Assembly: GCA_965284645.1 (NCBI GenBank) | Contig: OZ260106.1 | Location: 3,658,001-3,722,000, forward strand | From: JAIBAJ01 sp965284645 | GTDB taxonomy: Bacteria > Bacteroidota > Bacteroidia > JAIBAJ01 | Reading direction: 5' to 3' | DNA length: 64,000 nt | Shown here: piece after piece, positions 40,526 to 49,129 of the stretch | Numbering within the stretch: position 1 is the first letter of the stretch | Layout: each line of letters starts with the position of its first letter | Position numbers and translations under genes: made by a program | The notes under the pieces: model-generated | Told to the model about the DNA's origin: nothing | Seen by the model: the letters and a program-made list of their open reading frames with translations, nothing else | Database searches by the model: none

Positions 40526-42202
40526 TTAGGCTACCAACTTTTTGTAACGAGCTTTGCGGTTTGCACTGTCGCCCAAACGTTTTTTCACATTTTCTTCATA
40601 TTCCGAATATCCTCCTTCGAAGAAATATACTTCGCCATTGCCTTCAAAGGCTAAAATATGCGTACAAACACGATCGAGGAACCAACGGTCGTGGCTAATT
40701 ATAACGGCGCAACCGGCAAAATTTTCTAAGGCTTCTTCTAAAGCTCGGAGTGTATTTACGTCGATATCATTGGTAGGCTCATCCAGCAGCAGCACATTCG
40801 CTCCGCTTTTCAGGGTAATAGCCAAATGCAAACGGTTTCTTTCTCCTCCCGAAAGTACAGCGCATTTCTTTCCTTGGTCGGGACCGGTAAAATTGAATTT
40901 GCCAACATAAGCGCGGGCATTCATGGATTTACCACCTATATCCAACACTTCATTTCCACCAGAGATTACTTCGTATACCGTTTTGTTCGGGTCGATATCT
41001 TTATGTGTTTGGTCGGCATAACCTAATTTTACTGTTTCACCAACAATAAACTCACCTTTATCGGCCTTTTCCATGCCCATAATCATTTTGAAAATGGTGG
41101 TTTTTCCTGCACCGTTTGGTCCGATAATACCAACGATACCTGCTGGAGGAAGGTTGAAATTTAGATTTCCATACAACTGACGGTCGCCAAAAGACTTACC
41201 AACATTTTTAGCTTCAATCACATTGGTTCCCAAACGTGGGCCCGGTGGAATGTATAATTCTAGTTTATCTTCTTTCTGTTTAACGTCTTCGTTTAACATT
41301 TTATCGTAAGCCGACAAACGTGCTTTCGATTTAGCATGACGACCTTTTGGAGAAAGTCTAACCCATTCCAATTCACGTTCCAAGGTTTTGCGGCGTTTGC
41401 TTTCCTGCTTTTCTTCTTGGGCCAAACGTTTTGATTTTTGATCCAACCAGCTAGTGTAATTGCCTTGGTAAGGAATACCTTCACCTCTGTCCAACTCAAG
41501 TATCCAACCAGCTACATTATCCAAGAAATACCTATCGTGGGTTACAGCGATTACAGTTCCTTTATATTGTTGTAAGTGTTGTTCCAACCAATCAATCGAT
41601 TCAGCATCCAAGTGGTTGGTAGGCTCATCCAGTAAAAGAATATCAGGCTCTTGCAGCAATAAACGGCAAAGGGCCACCCTTCTGCGTTCTCCTCCCGATA
41701 ACACACTGATTGGAGTATCGCCTTCCGGACAAAGCAGGGCATCCATGGCTCTTTCCAATTTGGAATCCAATTCCCATGCGTTGTTTTGTTCAATCAGGTC
41801 CATCAATTCTCCTTGACGGGCGATGAGTTTGTTCATTTCATCATCGGTCAAAGGTTCCGAGAATTTATTGTTCACCTCTTCATATTCCTTCAGGATATCT
41901 ACCACTTTTTGCACCCCTTCCATTACAATTTCCTTCACGGTTTTGGTTTCGTCTAAGCTTGGCTCTTGCTCAAGGTAACCTACGGTATAACCTGGAGAGA
42001 AAACCACTTCACCCAAAAAAGACTTATCCAATCCAGCAATGATTTTAAGTAAGGTGGATTTACCGGAACCATTCAAACCGAGCACTCCGATTTTGGCTCC
42101 ATAATAAAAGGAGAGGTAAATATCTTTCAGAACTTGCTTTTGGGGAGGGTGTATTTTACTCACCTTCACCATAGAGAATATAATTTTCTTATCGTCGCTC
42201 AT
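40526..42202 (-). CDS. ettA: Energy-dependent translational throttle protein EttA (ABC-F)
   Basis: 558 residues with two ABC cassettes and no membrane segments: Walker A 'GLNGSGKST' and signature 'LSGGERRRVALCRLL' in the first, 'GPNGAGKTT' and 'LSGGERNRLHLA' in the second, with the 'LDEPTNHLD' and 'LDEPTNDID' Walker B blocks and an Arm/linker rich in Lys/Arg between. ABC-F proteins act at the ribosomal E site; length and motifs match the EttA subgroup. A -7 box lies at 42223-42230. Confidence 0.9.
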   Translation of the reverse strand: MSDDKKIIFSMVKVSKIHPPQKQVLKDIYLSFYYGAKIGVLGLNGSGKSTLLKIIAGLDKSFLGEVVFSPGYTVGYLEQEPSLDETKTVKEIVMEGVQKVVDILKEYEEVNNKFSEPLTDDEMNKLIARQGELMDLIEQNNAWELDSKLERAMDALLCPEGDTPISVLSGGERRRVALCRLLLQEPDILLLDEPTNHLDAESIDWLEQHLQQYKGTVIAVTHDRYFLDNVAGWILELDRGEGIPYQGNYTSWLDQKSKRLAQEEKQESKRRKTLERELEWVRLSPKGRHAKSKARLSAYDKMLNEDVKQKEDKLELYIPPGPRLGTNVIEAKNVGKSFGDRQLYGNLNFNLPPAGIVGIIGPNGAGKTTIFKMIMGMEKADKGEFIVGETVKLGYADQTHKDIDPNKTVYEVISGGNEVLDIGGKSMNARAYVGKFNFTGPDQGKKCAVLSGGERNRLHLAITLKSGANVLLLDEPTNDIDVNTLRALEEALENFAGCAVIISHDRWFLDRVCTHILAFEGNGEVYFFEGGYSEYEENVKKRLGDSANRKARYKKLVA

Positions 42203-42222
42203 GCTTTTTTAGTTTGGGGGTG

Positions 42223-42230
42223 CGAAGATA
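42223..42230 (-). promoter_or_regulatory. -7 box of ettA
   Basis: Minus-strand TATCTTCG (one mismatch to TAnnTTTG) 20 bp before the start codon. Confidence 0.5.
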
Positions 42231-42490
42231 GCTAATCCCTTTTAATAAAGGATTTACTTCACCTACTTTTAAATAGAAAGGGATTAAGCCTTCTCTACCT
42301 TAATTCGTCCAAGACTTTGAAAGAGAGAAAACAGTAAGGAAGCAAAGCAAAAGCGGGGACTATTCAAGAAATTGACTTGTTTTCCCAAAAATTGGACCTC
42401 GCTTCTGGATTTTCGGAAATCAAAGCTTATGAAATAATGTCCAATTGGCATAAATCCTTGTAAATAAAAGATAAATATGAATTCTATTCC

Positions 42491-42498
42491 TACCTTCG
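42491..42498 (+). promoter_or_regulatory. -7 box of the lipoprotein gene
   Basis: TACCTTCG, one mismatch to TAnnTTTG, 11 bp before ATG 42510. It would fall inside a longer frame starting at 42477, so it also argues for the later start. Confidence 0.5.
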
Positions 42499-42509
42499 CC
42501 CTCCCAAAA

Positions 42510-43382
42510 ATGAAGTTACTGGTAAAAAGCATAGGGACCTTGGGGCTGTTATGGCTTGCGGCATGTCAATTAGGATGCAACAACGAAGCTAAAGAACCCA
42601 GTTATATTCAAATCGACACCTTCTTGTTGAGCACAGATTATAGTATGCAAGGATCAGCTTCGGCTGCAATCAATACAGCTTGGGTTTACATAAACGACAA
42701 TCCTGTTGGGGTTTATGATATTCCTTGCAAATTTCCTGTTACTACCCTAGGGGATGTCAACCTAACCATTGTAGGAGGAATAAAAGCGAATGGTGTAAGT
42801 TCAACAAGGGTTCAATATCCCACTTTTCAGTCGTTTACCAAAAGTGTAAGTTTAAAATCCGATAGCACCTTGGTTGTTGTACCTACTACTACTTATTACA
42901 CCTCTACCCAGTTCCCCTACAAAGAAGCATTTGAAAGTCCAGGTATACTTTTACAACCTTCCGGCCTATCCGAAGAAGGTTTGAATATTTTCAAAACAAC
43001 CAATGTTTCCGAAGTATTTGAAGGAAGTAGCAGCGGAAAAATCCAGCTAGACGCCACACATAATTTTTTAGAGGTTGAAACAACACAAGCCTATTCCTTG
43101 CCCTCCAGTGCATCTATTCCTGTTTTTTTAGAATTCAACTATAAAACCAACAGCGATTTACGAATTGGGATTTATGCGGAAGGACAAACAGGAGAAGTGC
43201 AAACAGAAATAGGCGGATTAAATCCAACCGAAACTTGGAAAAAAGCCTATATTTATTTGACTCCAGAGTTAAAAAATTATGTTGGTGGTGAATTCCGAAT
43301 TTACTTTGGCGTGCTTAGGAATTCAAGCTCTCCTGAAGTTATTACCACTTACCTCGACAACATTAAGATTGTACACCCATGA
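42510..43382 (+). CDS. Lipoprotein of unknown function, coupled to a sugar transferase gene (290 aa)
   Basis: Start at 42510 (MKLLVKSIGTLGLLWL) gives a lipoprotein signal with a lipobox around 'LAACQLGCN', so export and lipidation are likely. The mature protein has an N-terminal PEGA-like small domain ('WVYINDNPVGVYDIPCKFP') and a C-terminal beta-sandwich-like domain resembling a carbohydrate-binding module. Its stop overlaps the next start (ATGA), so it is made together with the sugar transferase and may serve the same surface polysaccharide. Confidence 0.75.
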   Translation: MKLLVKSIGTLGLLWLAACQLGCNNEAKEPSYIQIDTFLLSTDYSMQGSASAAINTAWVYINDNPVGVYDIPCKFPVTTLGDVNLTIVGGIKANGVSSTRVQYPTFQSFTKSVSLKSDSTLVVVPTTTYYTSTQFPYKEAFESPGILLQPSGLSEEGLNIFKTTNVSEVFEGSSSGKIQLDATHNFLEVETTQAYSLPSSASIPVFLEFNYKTNSDLRIGIYAEGQTGEVQTEIGGLNPTETWKKAYIYLTPELKNYVGGEFRIYFGVLRNSSSPEVITTYLDNIKIVHP

Positions 43383-44794
43383 ACCGTAGGCTTCATGCCA
43401 TAAAATATTTCACCTTTGATTTGCTGGCCTCCATTGGGGCTTGGTTGATATTTTACGGCTATAGAAAAGAAGTTGAAAGTTTAAAGTTTGGGGTTAAAAT
43501 AAGTGTTGATGCCAATGAAACACTTATTCAAGGAGCAATTGCTGTTTCCTTATTCTGGGCCTTGTTACATACCATTTCAGGAGCTTACACCGATGTTTAC
43601 CGAAGATCTCGTTTAAAAGAATTCGGACAAACCTTGTTCATCACTTTGATTGGAGTTATCTTGATTTTCTTTTTCCTTATTTTGGATGATGAAATCATTT
43701 CATTTAAAACCTATTACCAGTATTTTTATGTGCTGTTTATCTCTCAATTTGGACTGACCTATTTATTCAGGTTATTTATTACCACCTTAACCATTCGACG
43801 AATTCACCGCCGCGAAATAGGCTTTCCAACCTTATTGGTTGGCTCAAACCACAATGCAGAAAAACTTTTCGAAGAGATGGAATCAACCCGTCCTTCGCCA
43901 GGAAACAAATTTGTTGGCTTTGTTCATGTGGAAGATAAAAATGGAGTAATGCTAAAAAAACGCATCAAACATTTTGGAGGATTGGAGAAACTCAGAGAAA
44001 CTATTGAAAAGGAAAACATTGAAGAAGTTATCATCGCTATCGAAAGTTCAGAGCATAGCAGTTTGATGGCCTTACTATCCCAAATGGAAGACTTTTCGAG
44101 GTTACAGGTTAAGGTAATTCCAGACATGTACGATATCCTAGCGGGAAGTGTTAAACTCAATAACATTTTTGGCACCCCCTTAATTGAGGTGAACATGAAT
44201 GTAATGCCAACCTGGCAACGCAGTTTAAAACGTATTATCGATATTGGCATTTCCTTGTTTGTTTTGATTTTCTTTTCATGGACCTATTTGCTATTGGCAT
44301 TTCTGGTTAGACTTTCCTCCAAAGGACCTGTTTTCTTTAGCCAAGAAAGAATCGGTTTAAAAGGCAAACCCTTTCAAATTTATAAGTTTAGAACCATGTA
44401 TGTAGACGCAGAAAAAGATGGGCCTAAACTTTCCAGTAAAGATGATAAACGCATTACCGGAGTTGGAAAATACCTCCGTCGATCTCGTTTAGATGAAATT
44501 CCGCAATTTTATAATGTTTTAATCGGCGATATGTCCATTGTTGGTCCCCGTCCGGAAAGACAATTTTTTATTGACCAAATCATCAAAATTTCACCCCACT
44601 ATCACCATTTACACCGCGTAAAACCTGGAATTACTTCCTGGGGACAAGTAAAATACGGCTATGCTGAAAATATAGAGCAAATGGTCGAACGGTTGAAATT
44701 TGATATCATCTACATTGAAAATATGAGCATTGCATTGGATATAAAAATCCTGATTTATACCGTAATGATTGTTATTCAAGGTAGAGGAAAGTAA
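43379..44794 (+). CDS. Polyprenyl-phosphate sugar phosphotransferase (exopolysaccharide initiating enzyme)
   Basis: 471 residues: four to five N-terminal membrane helices, a CoA-binding-like domain ('LLVGSNHNAEKLFEEME'), another helix, then the bacterial sugar-transferase domain (~275-471) with 'RIIDIGISLFVLIFF', 'GPVFFSQERIGLKGKPF', 'KFRTMYVDAE', 'RRSRLDEIPQFYNVL' and 'IVGPRPERQFF'. It loads the first sugar-phosphate on undecaprenyl phosphate to start synthesis of a capsule, EPS or glycan. Coupled to the lipoprotein gene before it. Confidence 0.9.
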   Translation: MNRRLHAIKYFTFDLLASIGAWLIFYGYRKEVESLKFGVKISVDANETLIQGAIAVSLFWALLHTISGAYTDVYRRSRLKEFGQTLFITLIGVILIFFFLILDDEIISFKTYYQYFYVLFISQFGLTYLFRLFITTLTIRRIHRREIGFPTLLVGSNHNAEKLFEEMESTRPSPGNKFVGFVHVEDKNGVMLKKRIKHFGGLEKLRETIEKENIEEVIIAIESSEHSSLMALLSQMEDFSRLQVKVIPDMYDILAGSVKLNNIFGTPLIEVNMNVMPTWQRSLKRIIDIGISLFVLIFFSWTYLLLAFLVRLSSKGPVFFSQERIGLKGKPFQIYKFRTMYVDAEKDGPKLSSKDDKRITGVGKYLRRSRLDEIPQFYNVLIGDMSIVGPRPERQFFIDQIIKISPHYHHLHRVKPGITSWGQVKYGYAENIEQMVERLKFDIIYIENMSIALDIKILIYTVMIVIQGRGK

Positions 44795-44821
44795 GACTTA
44801 AGCTAAACGGCTGCTTGCTAA

Positions 44822-46012
44822 TTATTTCCTTTTAGCTTTTGTCAGCATAAATAAAAACGACAAGAAAAAACCAAGGATTCCAGCCAAAAATGAAAGTGCC
44901 GTTGCACCAATGAGGTATTGATGGCCAAGCTTTGGAATATCATCCAGTTTTAGATCTGCGCTTAAAGGAAAATCGGCCGGATTTGGAACAAAAAAACCAC
45001 CAAAAAAATGACTCGCCCATATAATTAATGGGATATTCACAGGAAAACTGACATTGGCAAACAAAACAAACAAGGATTTATTCAATTTCAGCAATTGGCA
45101 TAACGAAAGTCCAATAACCAATTGCAATCCCCAAACAGGAAAGATTCCCATGAATAATCCAAATCCAACTGAAGCCGCTTTTACATAATCCGATTCATTT
45201 GGATCGGCAAACATTTCGATCAGTATTTGCTTCCAACTTTTACGGAATAAATCTTTAAAAAAATCCCTTGGTTTGATCCACAAAAAAGTAATCAAAACCA
45301 AGAAAGTGTTCAATACACTGATTCGACTAAAATCCTGAAACGGCCGAAAATGGGTAATTCGTTCTTCTTGGGGCGGATAGTAAACCTTGATTGGAATACA
45401 AAAAACATCTATACCAGCCCAAGCGGCCCTTACGATTACTTCGATTTCAAATTCGTATTTCCTTGTAATCCAAATGAAATCATGCAATTTCCGAATCGGA
45501 TATAGGCGGTAACCACTCTGAGTGTCAGGTAAAACCTTTCCTGTTTCAACTTTAAACCAAAAATTTGAGAACTTATTTCCAAAACTACTTTTCCCCGGAA
45601 CACCTTGCTGGTCCATATTGCGGGCACCAATCACCAAGGCATTCTGATGTTGGGGCAACAATCGAATAAAGCTAACTAAATCAGACGCAAAATGCTGTCC
45701 ATCACTGTCCATGGTAATGGCATAATCGTATCCAAGCTCACAGGCCCTTTTAAAACCATCCCGCAAGGCCATACCTTTGCCTTGGTTCTTGGGTTTCGAA
45801 TAAACTTGGATTTGTGGAAACGTCTTTAGGATGGCAGCTGTACCATCGGTAGATCCATCATTTACAACCAATACTTGATGTGTAACCTGTATAACATCAT
45901 CAAGCACTTGTTTTAAAACTTGGGCATTGTTATAGGTTGGAATCAGTACACAACACTTCCTTTCCAAGAACTGTGTTTCCAGATTTTCCAAAACCTCTCC
46001 CATTTCCAACAC
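44822..46012 (-). CDS. Family 2 glycosyltransferase fused to a DUF2062 membrane domain
   Basis: About 396 residues. The N-terminal GT-A domain has 'CVLIPTYNNAQVL', 'VVNDGSTDGT', 'KNQGKGMALRDGF' and the DXD-like 'TMDSDGQH', as in dolichyl-phosphate mannose synthase-like enzymes; the C-terminal ~150 residues are three or four helices of DUF2062 ('GLFMGIFPVWGLQ'). It probably makes a polyprenyl-linked or glycolipid sugar at the inner membrane. The start may be MGEVLEN at 46003. It ends 27 bp from the converging sugar transferase and is 6 bp after accC. Confidence 0.8.
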   Translation of the reverse strand: MLEMGEVLENLETQFLERKCCVLIPTYNNAQVLKQVLDDVIQVTHQVLVVNDGSTDGTAAILKTFPQIQVYSKPKNQGKGMALRDGFKRACELGYDYAITMDSDGQHFASDLVSFIRLLPQHQNALVIGARNMDQQGVPGKSSFGNKFSNFWFKVETGKVLPDTQSGYRLYPIRKLHDFIWITRKYEFEIEVIVRAAWAGIDVFCIPIKVYYPPQEERITHFRPFQDFSRISVLNTFLVLITFLWIKPRDFFKDLFRKSWKQILIEMFADPNESDYVKAASVGFGLFMGIFPVWGLQLVIGLSLCQLLKLNKSLFVLFANVSFPVNIPLIIWASHFFGGFFVPNPADFPLSADLKLDDIPKLGHQYLIGATALSFLAGILGFFLSFLFMLTKAKRK

Positions 46013-46018
46013 GAAGCC

Positions 46019-47365
46019 TTATTCGCTCAGATCAAAAGATTCCAAAAATTTAGTGGTATAATTTCCCTTTTTAAAATTCTCGTCCTTCATCAATCGTTGA
46101 TGGAACGGAACTGTTGTTTTTACACCTTCAACAATAAACTCATCTAACGCTCTCGACATTTTGGTAATGGCTTCAGGACGGGTTCTGGCTTTTACAATCA
46201 ATTTGGCAATCATTGAATCATAATAAGGAGGAATAGTATAGCCACTATACACATGCGTATCCACCCTAACACCTTGGCCTTTCGGAGAATGGAAACTAGT
46301 TATTTTTCCTGGACTTGGAACGAATCCTTTAAAAGGGTCTTCGGCATTAATCCGACATTCAATGGCATGCAGATTAGGATAATAATTGGTACCGCTGATT
46401 TTTGCCCCTGCTGCAACCATTATCTGTTCCTTTACCAAATCATAATCAATCACTTCTTCTGTAACAGGATGTTCAACCTGAATCCTCGTATTCATTTCCA
46501 TAAAATAGAAGTTCCTGTGTTTATCAACCAAAAACTCTATGGTACCCAAGCCTTCATATTGAACAGCCAAGGCCGCTTTGATGGCAGCTTCACCCATTTT
46601 ATCCCTAAGTTCAGGAATCATAAAGGGTGAAGGTGATTCTTCTACCAATTTTTGGTGGCGACGTTGTATGGAGCAATCCCTTTCACTTAAGTGACAAGCC
46701 TGTCCGAATTGGTCACCAACTATTTGAATTTCGATATGGCGGGGTTCTTCGATGAATTTCTCCAAATACATTCCATCGTTTCCAAACGCAGCTCCAGCTT
46801 CCTGACGAGCCGAATCGAATGCTTTTTCGAGGTCTTTTTCTTCCCAAACAACACGCATTCCTCGACCACCACCACCTGCAGTTGCTTTTAAAATTACCGG
46901 ATATCCGATTTTCTTAGCCACTTTTTTTGCTTCGGTTAAATCAGAAAGTAAGCCATCTGAACCAGGAATAGTTGGAACACCAGCCTTTTTCATGGTATCC
47001 TTAGCCGAAGCTTTATCACCCATTCCTTCGATCATTTCAGGGGAAGCACCAATGAATTTAATTCCGTGTTTACGACAAATAGCCGAGAACTTCGCATTTT
47101 CACTCAAAAAACCATAACCCGGGTGTATTGCATCCGCATTGGTAATTTCAGCTGCCGAAATTAAATTTGGAATATTCAGGTAACTATCGGCACTTTTAGG
47201 AGGGCCAATACATACCGCCTCATCTGCAAAACGAACATGCAAACTATCTCGGTCGGCAGTGCTATAAACAGCAACCGTTTTAATGCCCATTTCCTTGCAG
47301 GTGCGAATAACGCGTAAGGCAATCTCACCACGGTTGGCGATTAGAATTTTCTTGAACAATTTCAT
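46019..47365 (-). CDS. accC: Biotin carboxylase subunit of acetyl-CoA carboxylase
   Basis: 448 residues with the normal ATP-grasp layout: 'ILIANRGEIALRVIRTCKE', 'HPGYGFLSENA', the Gly-rich 'KATAGGGGRGMR', 'ERDCSIQRRHQKLVEESP' and 'EMNTRIQVEHPVTE'. It carboxylates the biotin carried by AccB, the first half-reaction of malonyl-CoA formation for fatty acids. It lies 51 bp after accB on the same strand, an expected operon. Confidence 0.95.
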   Translation of the reverse strand: MKLFKKILIANRGEIALRVIRTCKEMGIKTVAVYSTADRDSLHVRFADEAVCIGPPKSADSYLNIPNLISAAEITNADAIHPGYGFLSENAKFSAICRKHGIKFIGASPEMIEGMGDKASAKDTMKKAGVPTIPGSDGLLSDLTEAKKVAKKIGYPVILKATAGGGGRGMRVVWEEKDLEKAFDSARQEAGAAFGNDGMYLEKFIEEPRHIEIQIVGDQFGQACHLSERDCSIQRRHQKLVEESPSPFMIPELRDKMGEAAIKAALAVQYEGLGTIEFLVDKHRNFYFMEMNTRIQVEHPVTEEVIDYDLVKEQIMVAAGAKISGTNYYPNLHAIECRINAEDPFKGFVPSPGKITSFHSPKGQGVRVDTHVYSGYTIPPYYDSMIAKLIVKARTRPEAITKMSRALDEFIVEGVKTTVPFHQRLMKDENFKKGNYTTKFLESFDLSE

Positions 47366-47416
47366 AAGTGGAAAATTGTTTGTGAATAAAAAGGAAGCTT
47401 AACGAGAGAGGAACCC

Positions 47417-47911
47417 TTAAGCCGGATCTATCAAGAACAAAGCTTGATCATACTCAACAGGCGAAGCATCGTCAACCAACACTTTCACGATTTTTCCGGA
47501 ATACTCCGATTCAATTTCGTTAAAAAGCTTCATGGCTTCAATAATACACAACACATCTCCTTTTTTAAATTCGTCGCCTACTGAAGCCAAAGGTGGTTTT
47601 TCGGGACTTGAGGAACGGTAAAAAGTTCCGATCATTGGTGATTTCACCGTGATAAATCTTGAACTTTCTTCTGGCTTTACCGGTGGTGCCGCAACTGCAA
47701 CAGGTTCTGCATTAACTGGAGCTTGCACAGGTGCAGCAACAGGTTGGGCCATTACTTGTTGTGGAGCTACCGTAACCACTTGGGGCATTTGAACGGTGCT
47801 AACAGTCGGGGTTTTAATTACAATCTTAAACCCATTGTTTTCAATTTCCACCTCACTTACTCCACTTTTAGAAACAAATCTAATGAGTTCTTGAATTTCT
47901 TTCAGTTGCAT
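47417..47911 (-). CDS. accB: Biotin carboxyl carrier protein of acetyl-CoA carboxylase
   Basis: 164 residues: a ~35-residue N-terminal part, a long Ala/Pro/Val/Gln linker (about 40-80), and the biotinyl domain with 'EAMKLFNEIESE', in which Lys128 carries biotin. Followed by accC. A perfect -7 box lies 29 bp before the start. Confidence 0.95.
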   Translation of the reverse strand: MQLKEIQELIRFVSKSGVSEVEIENNGFKIVIKTPTVSTVQMPQVVTVAPQQVMAQPVAAPVQAPVNAEPVAVAAPPVKPEESSRFITVKSPMIGTFYRSSSPEKPPLASVGDEFKKGDVLCIIEAMKLFNEIESEYSGKIVKVLVDDASPVEYDQALFLIDPA

Positions 47912-47939
47912 TTTGATTGGTTTTTGTTAAAACAGGGGG

Positions 47940-47947
47940 CAAATGTA
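47940..47947 (-). promoter_or_regulatory. -7 box of accB-accC
   Basis: Minus-strand TACATTTG, a perfect TAnnTTTG, 28 bp upstream of the accB start; no clear -33 element. Confidence 0.55.
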
Positions 47948-47987
47948 AATTTTCTATTCGACCTATACCTTTAAAAAGCTTAAAAAA

Positions 47988-49031
47988 TTACCAACCGATA
48001 AACCCTGTATAGTGTTGAGCCTCTTCCAGTAAGGCTTTTAAATTAAATTCCGATTGGGATTGGAATGGAGAAATCTTCTGTTCCTTCATCCGTTCGGCTA
48101 AATATTCCTGTTCAGTTTGCCCCGGTGTAGGAACAAAAACCGCTTTTTTACCCAATTGGGCCAAGTCCATTACTGTTGAATAACCTGGACGAGAAAGTAC
48201 CAACTTCGCTTTTAGAATCCATTCATTTAAGTCAGCATCCGACAAATGGTTATAGGCTGTTTGGTTTGATTTGCAAGCCAAATTTCCTTGAGCCAAGGGT
48301 AAACCCCTCACCAAAACTACTTTACCATTAAAATCACTCAATTGTTCTATTACCAACTGCTCGAATAAGCTTCGTTGTGGTTCTGGTCCTGAGAAAATTA
48401 CCAATAAATCAATTTCATCCTTTACAAATTGCTTTTTCTCAAATCGCGACAAAGGACCAATGTATTGGCAATGCGTAGGTATACTTTTCGGATGGGAAAG
48501 TGACCCTCCCAAATTGGGTATTCCTTTGTAGTCAGGCACCCAACAATTATCAAACCGCCGAATATACCAATGGTTGATGCTGTTAAATAACCCTTCTAAA
48601 AAACCTGTTTTAATATGTAGCTGATGGGTAATAAAGGTTGACTTGGCTGCATGTCCAAATAATCCATACCGATTATCAGAAATCACCCAATCAATCCTCC
48701 TTTCCTTTACAATACGTTTAATTTGAAAATATTCCTTAACCACTTTCCAAGCCAATTTGGGTAGTTGCCAAGCCATAGATAAAACCATATTTCCATCCTT
48801 TGGATACGAAATTTCATATCCTGGAAAGGTAATAAATTCAAGGGTAGGAAACTCTGCCTTCAATAAGGCCAAAGGTCCCCGATCAGCAGCAATTATAACT
48901 CCGTGACCAGCAGAAACGGCCTGCTTTATAAGGGGAATACAACGGGTTGTATGTCCAAGCCCCCAGTCTAAGGGTGCAAATAAAATTGTTTGCTTGACAG
49001 GGCTAAAAAAGAGGTCATCAGTTCCGGACAT
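47988..49031 (-). CDS. GT-B glycosyltransferase (MurG/UGT-like)
   Basis: Roughly 347 residues. N-terminal 'ILFAPLDWGLGHTTRCIPL' matches the start of MurG-like and UDP-sugar transferases with a Gly-rich H-T-x-R loop; C-terminal 'LVLSRPGYSTVMDLAQLGKKAVFVPTPGQTEQEYLA' is the nucleotide-sugar-binding block. The acceptor is unknown. The start may be 49031 (MSGTDDLFF) or three codons earlier at 49040. It lies 76 bp before accB on the same strand. Confidence 0.8.
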   Translation of the reverse strand: MSGTDDLFFSPVKQTILFAPLDWGLGHTTRCIPLIKQAVSAGHGVIIAADRGPLALLKAEFPTLEFITFPGYEISYPKDGNMVLSMAWQLPKLAWKVVKEYFQIKRIVKERRIDWVISDNRYGLFGHAAKSTFITHQLHIKTGFLEGLFNSINHWYIRRFDNCWVPDYKGIPNLGGSLSHPKSIPTHCQYIGPLSRFEKKQFVKDEIDLLVIFSGPEPQRSLFEQLVIEQLSDFNGKVVLVRGLPLAQGNLACKSNQTAYNHLSDADLNEWILKAKLVLSRPGYSTVMDLAQLGKKAVFVPTPGQTEQEYLAERMKEQKISPFQSQSEFNLKALLEEAQHYTGFIGW

Positions 49032-49129
49032 GGACCACAAAGGTCATAAAATATCTTTTTCTAAGGAAGTGGTATGGAAATCTGACAAAACTTTTCTACT
49101 TTCGTGCCCAACCCGTATTGGATATAAGC

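Larger units (their letters stand above)
42203..42509. other. 307-bp divergent intergenic region
   Basis: Holds the two promoter boxes for the flanking divergent genes (listed separately) and otherwise AT-rich sequence. No gene seen. Confidence 0.5.
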
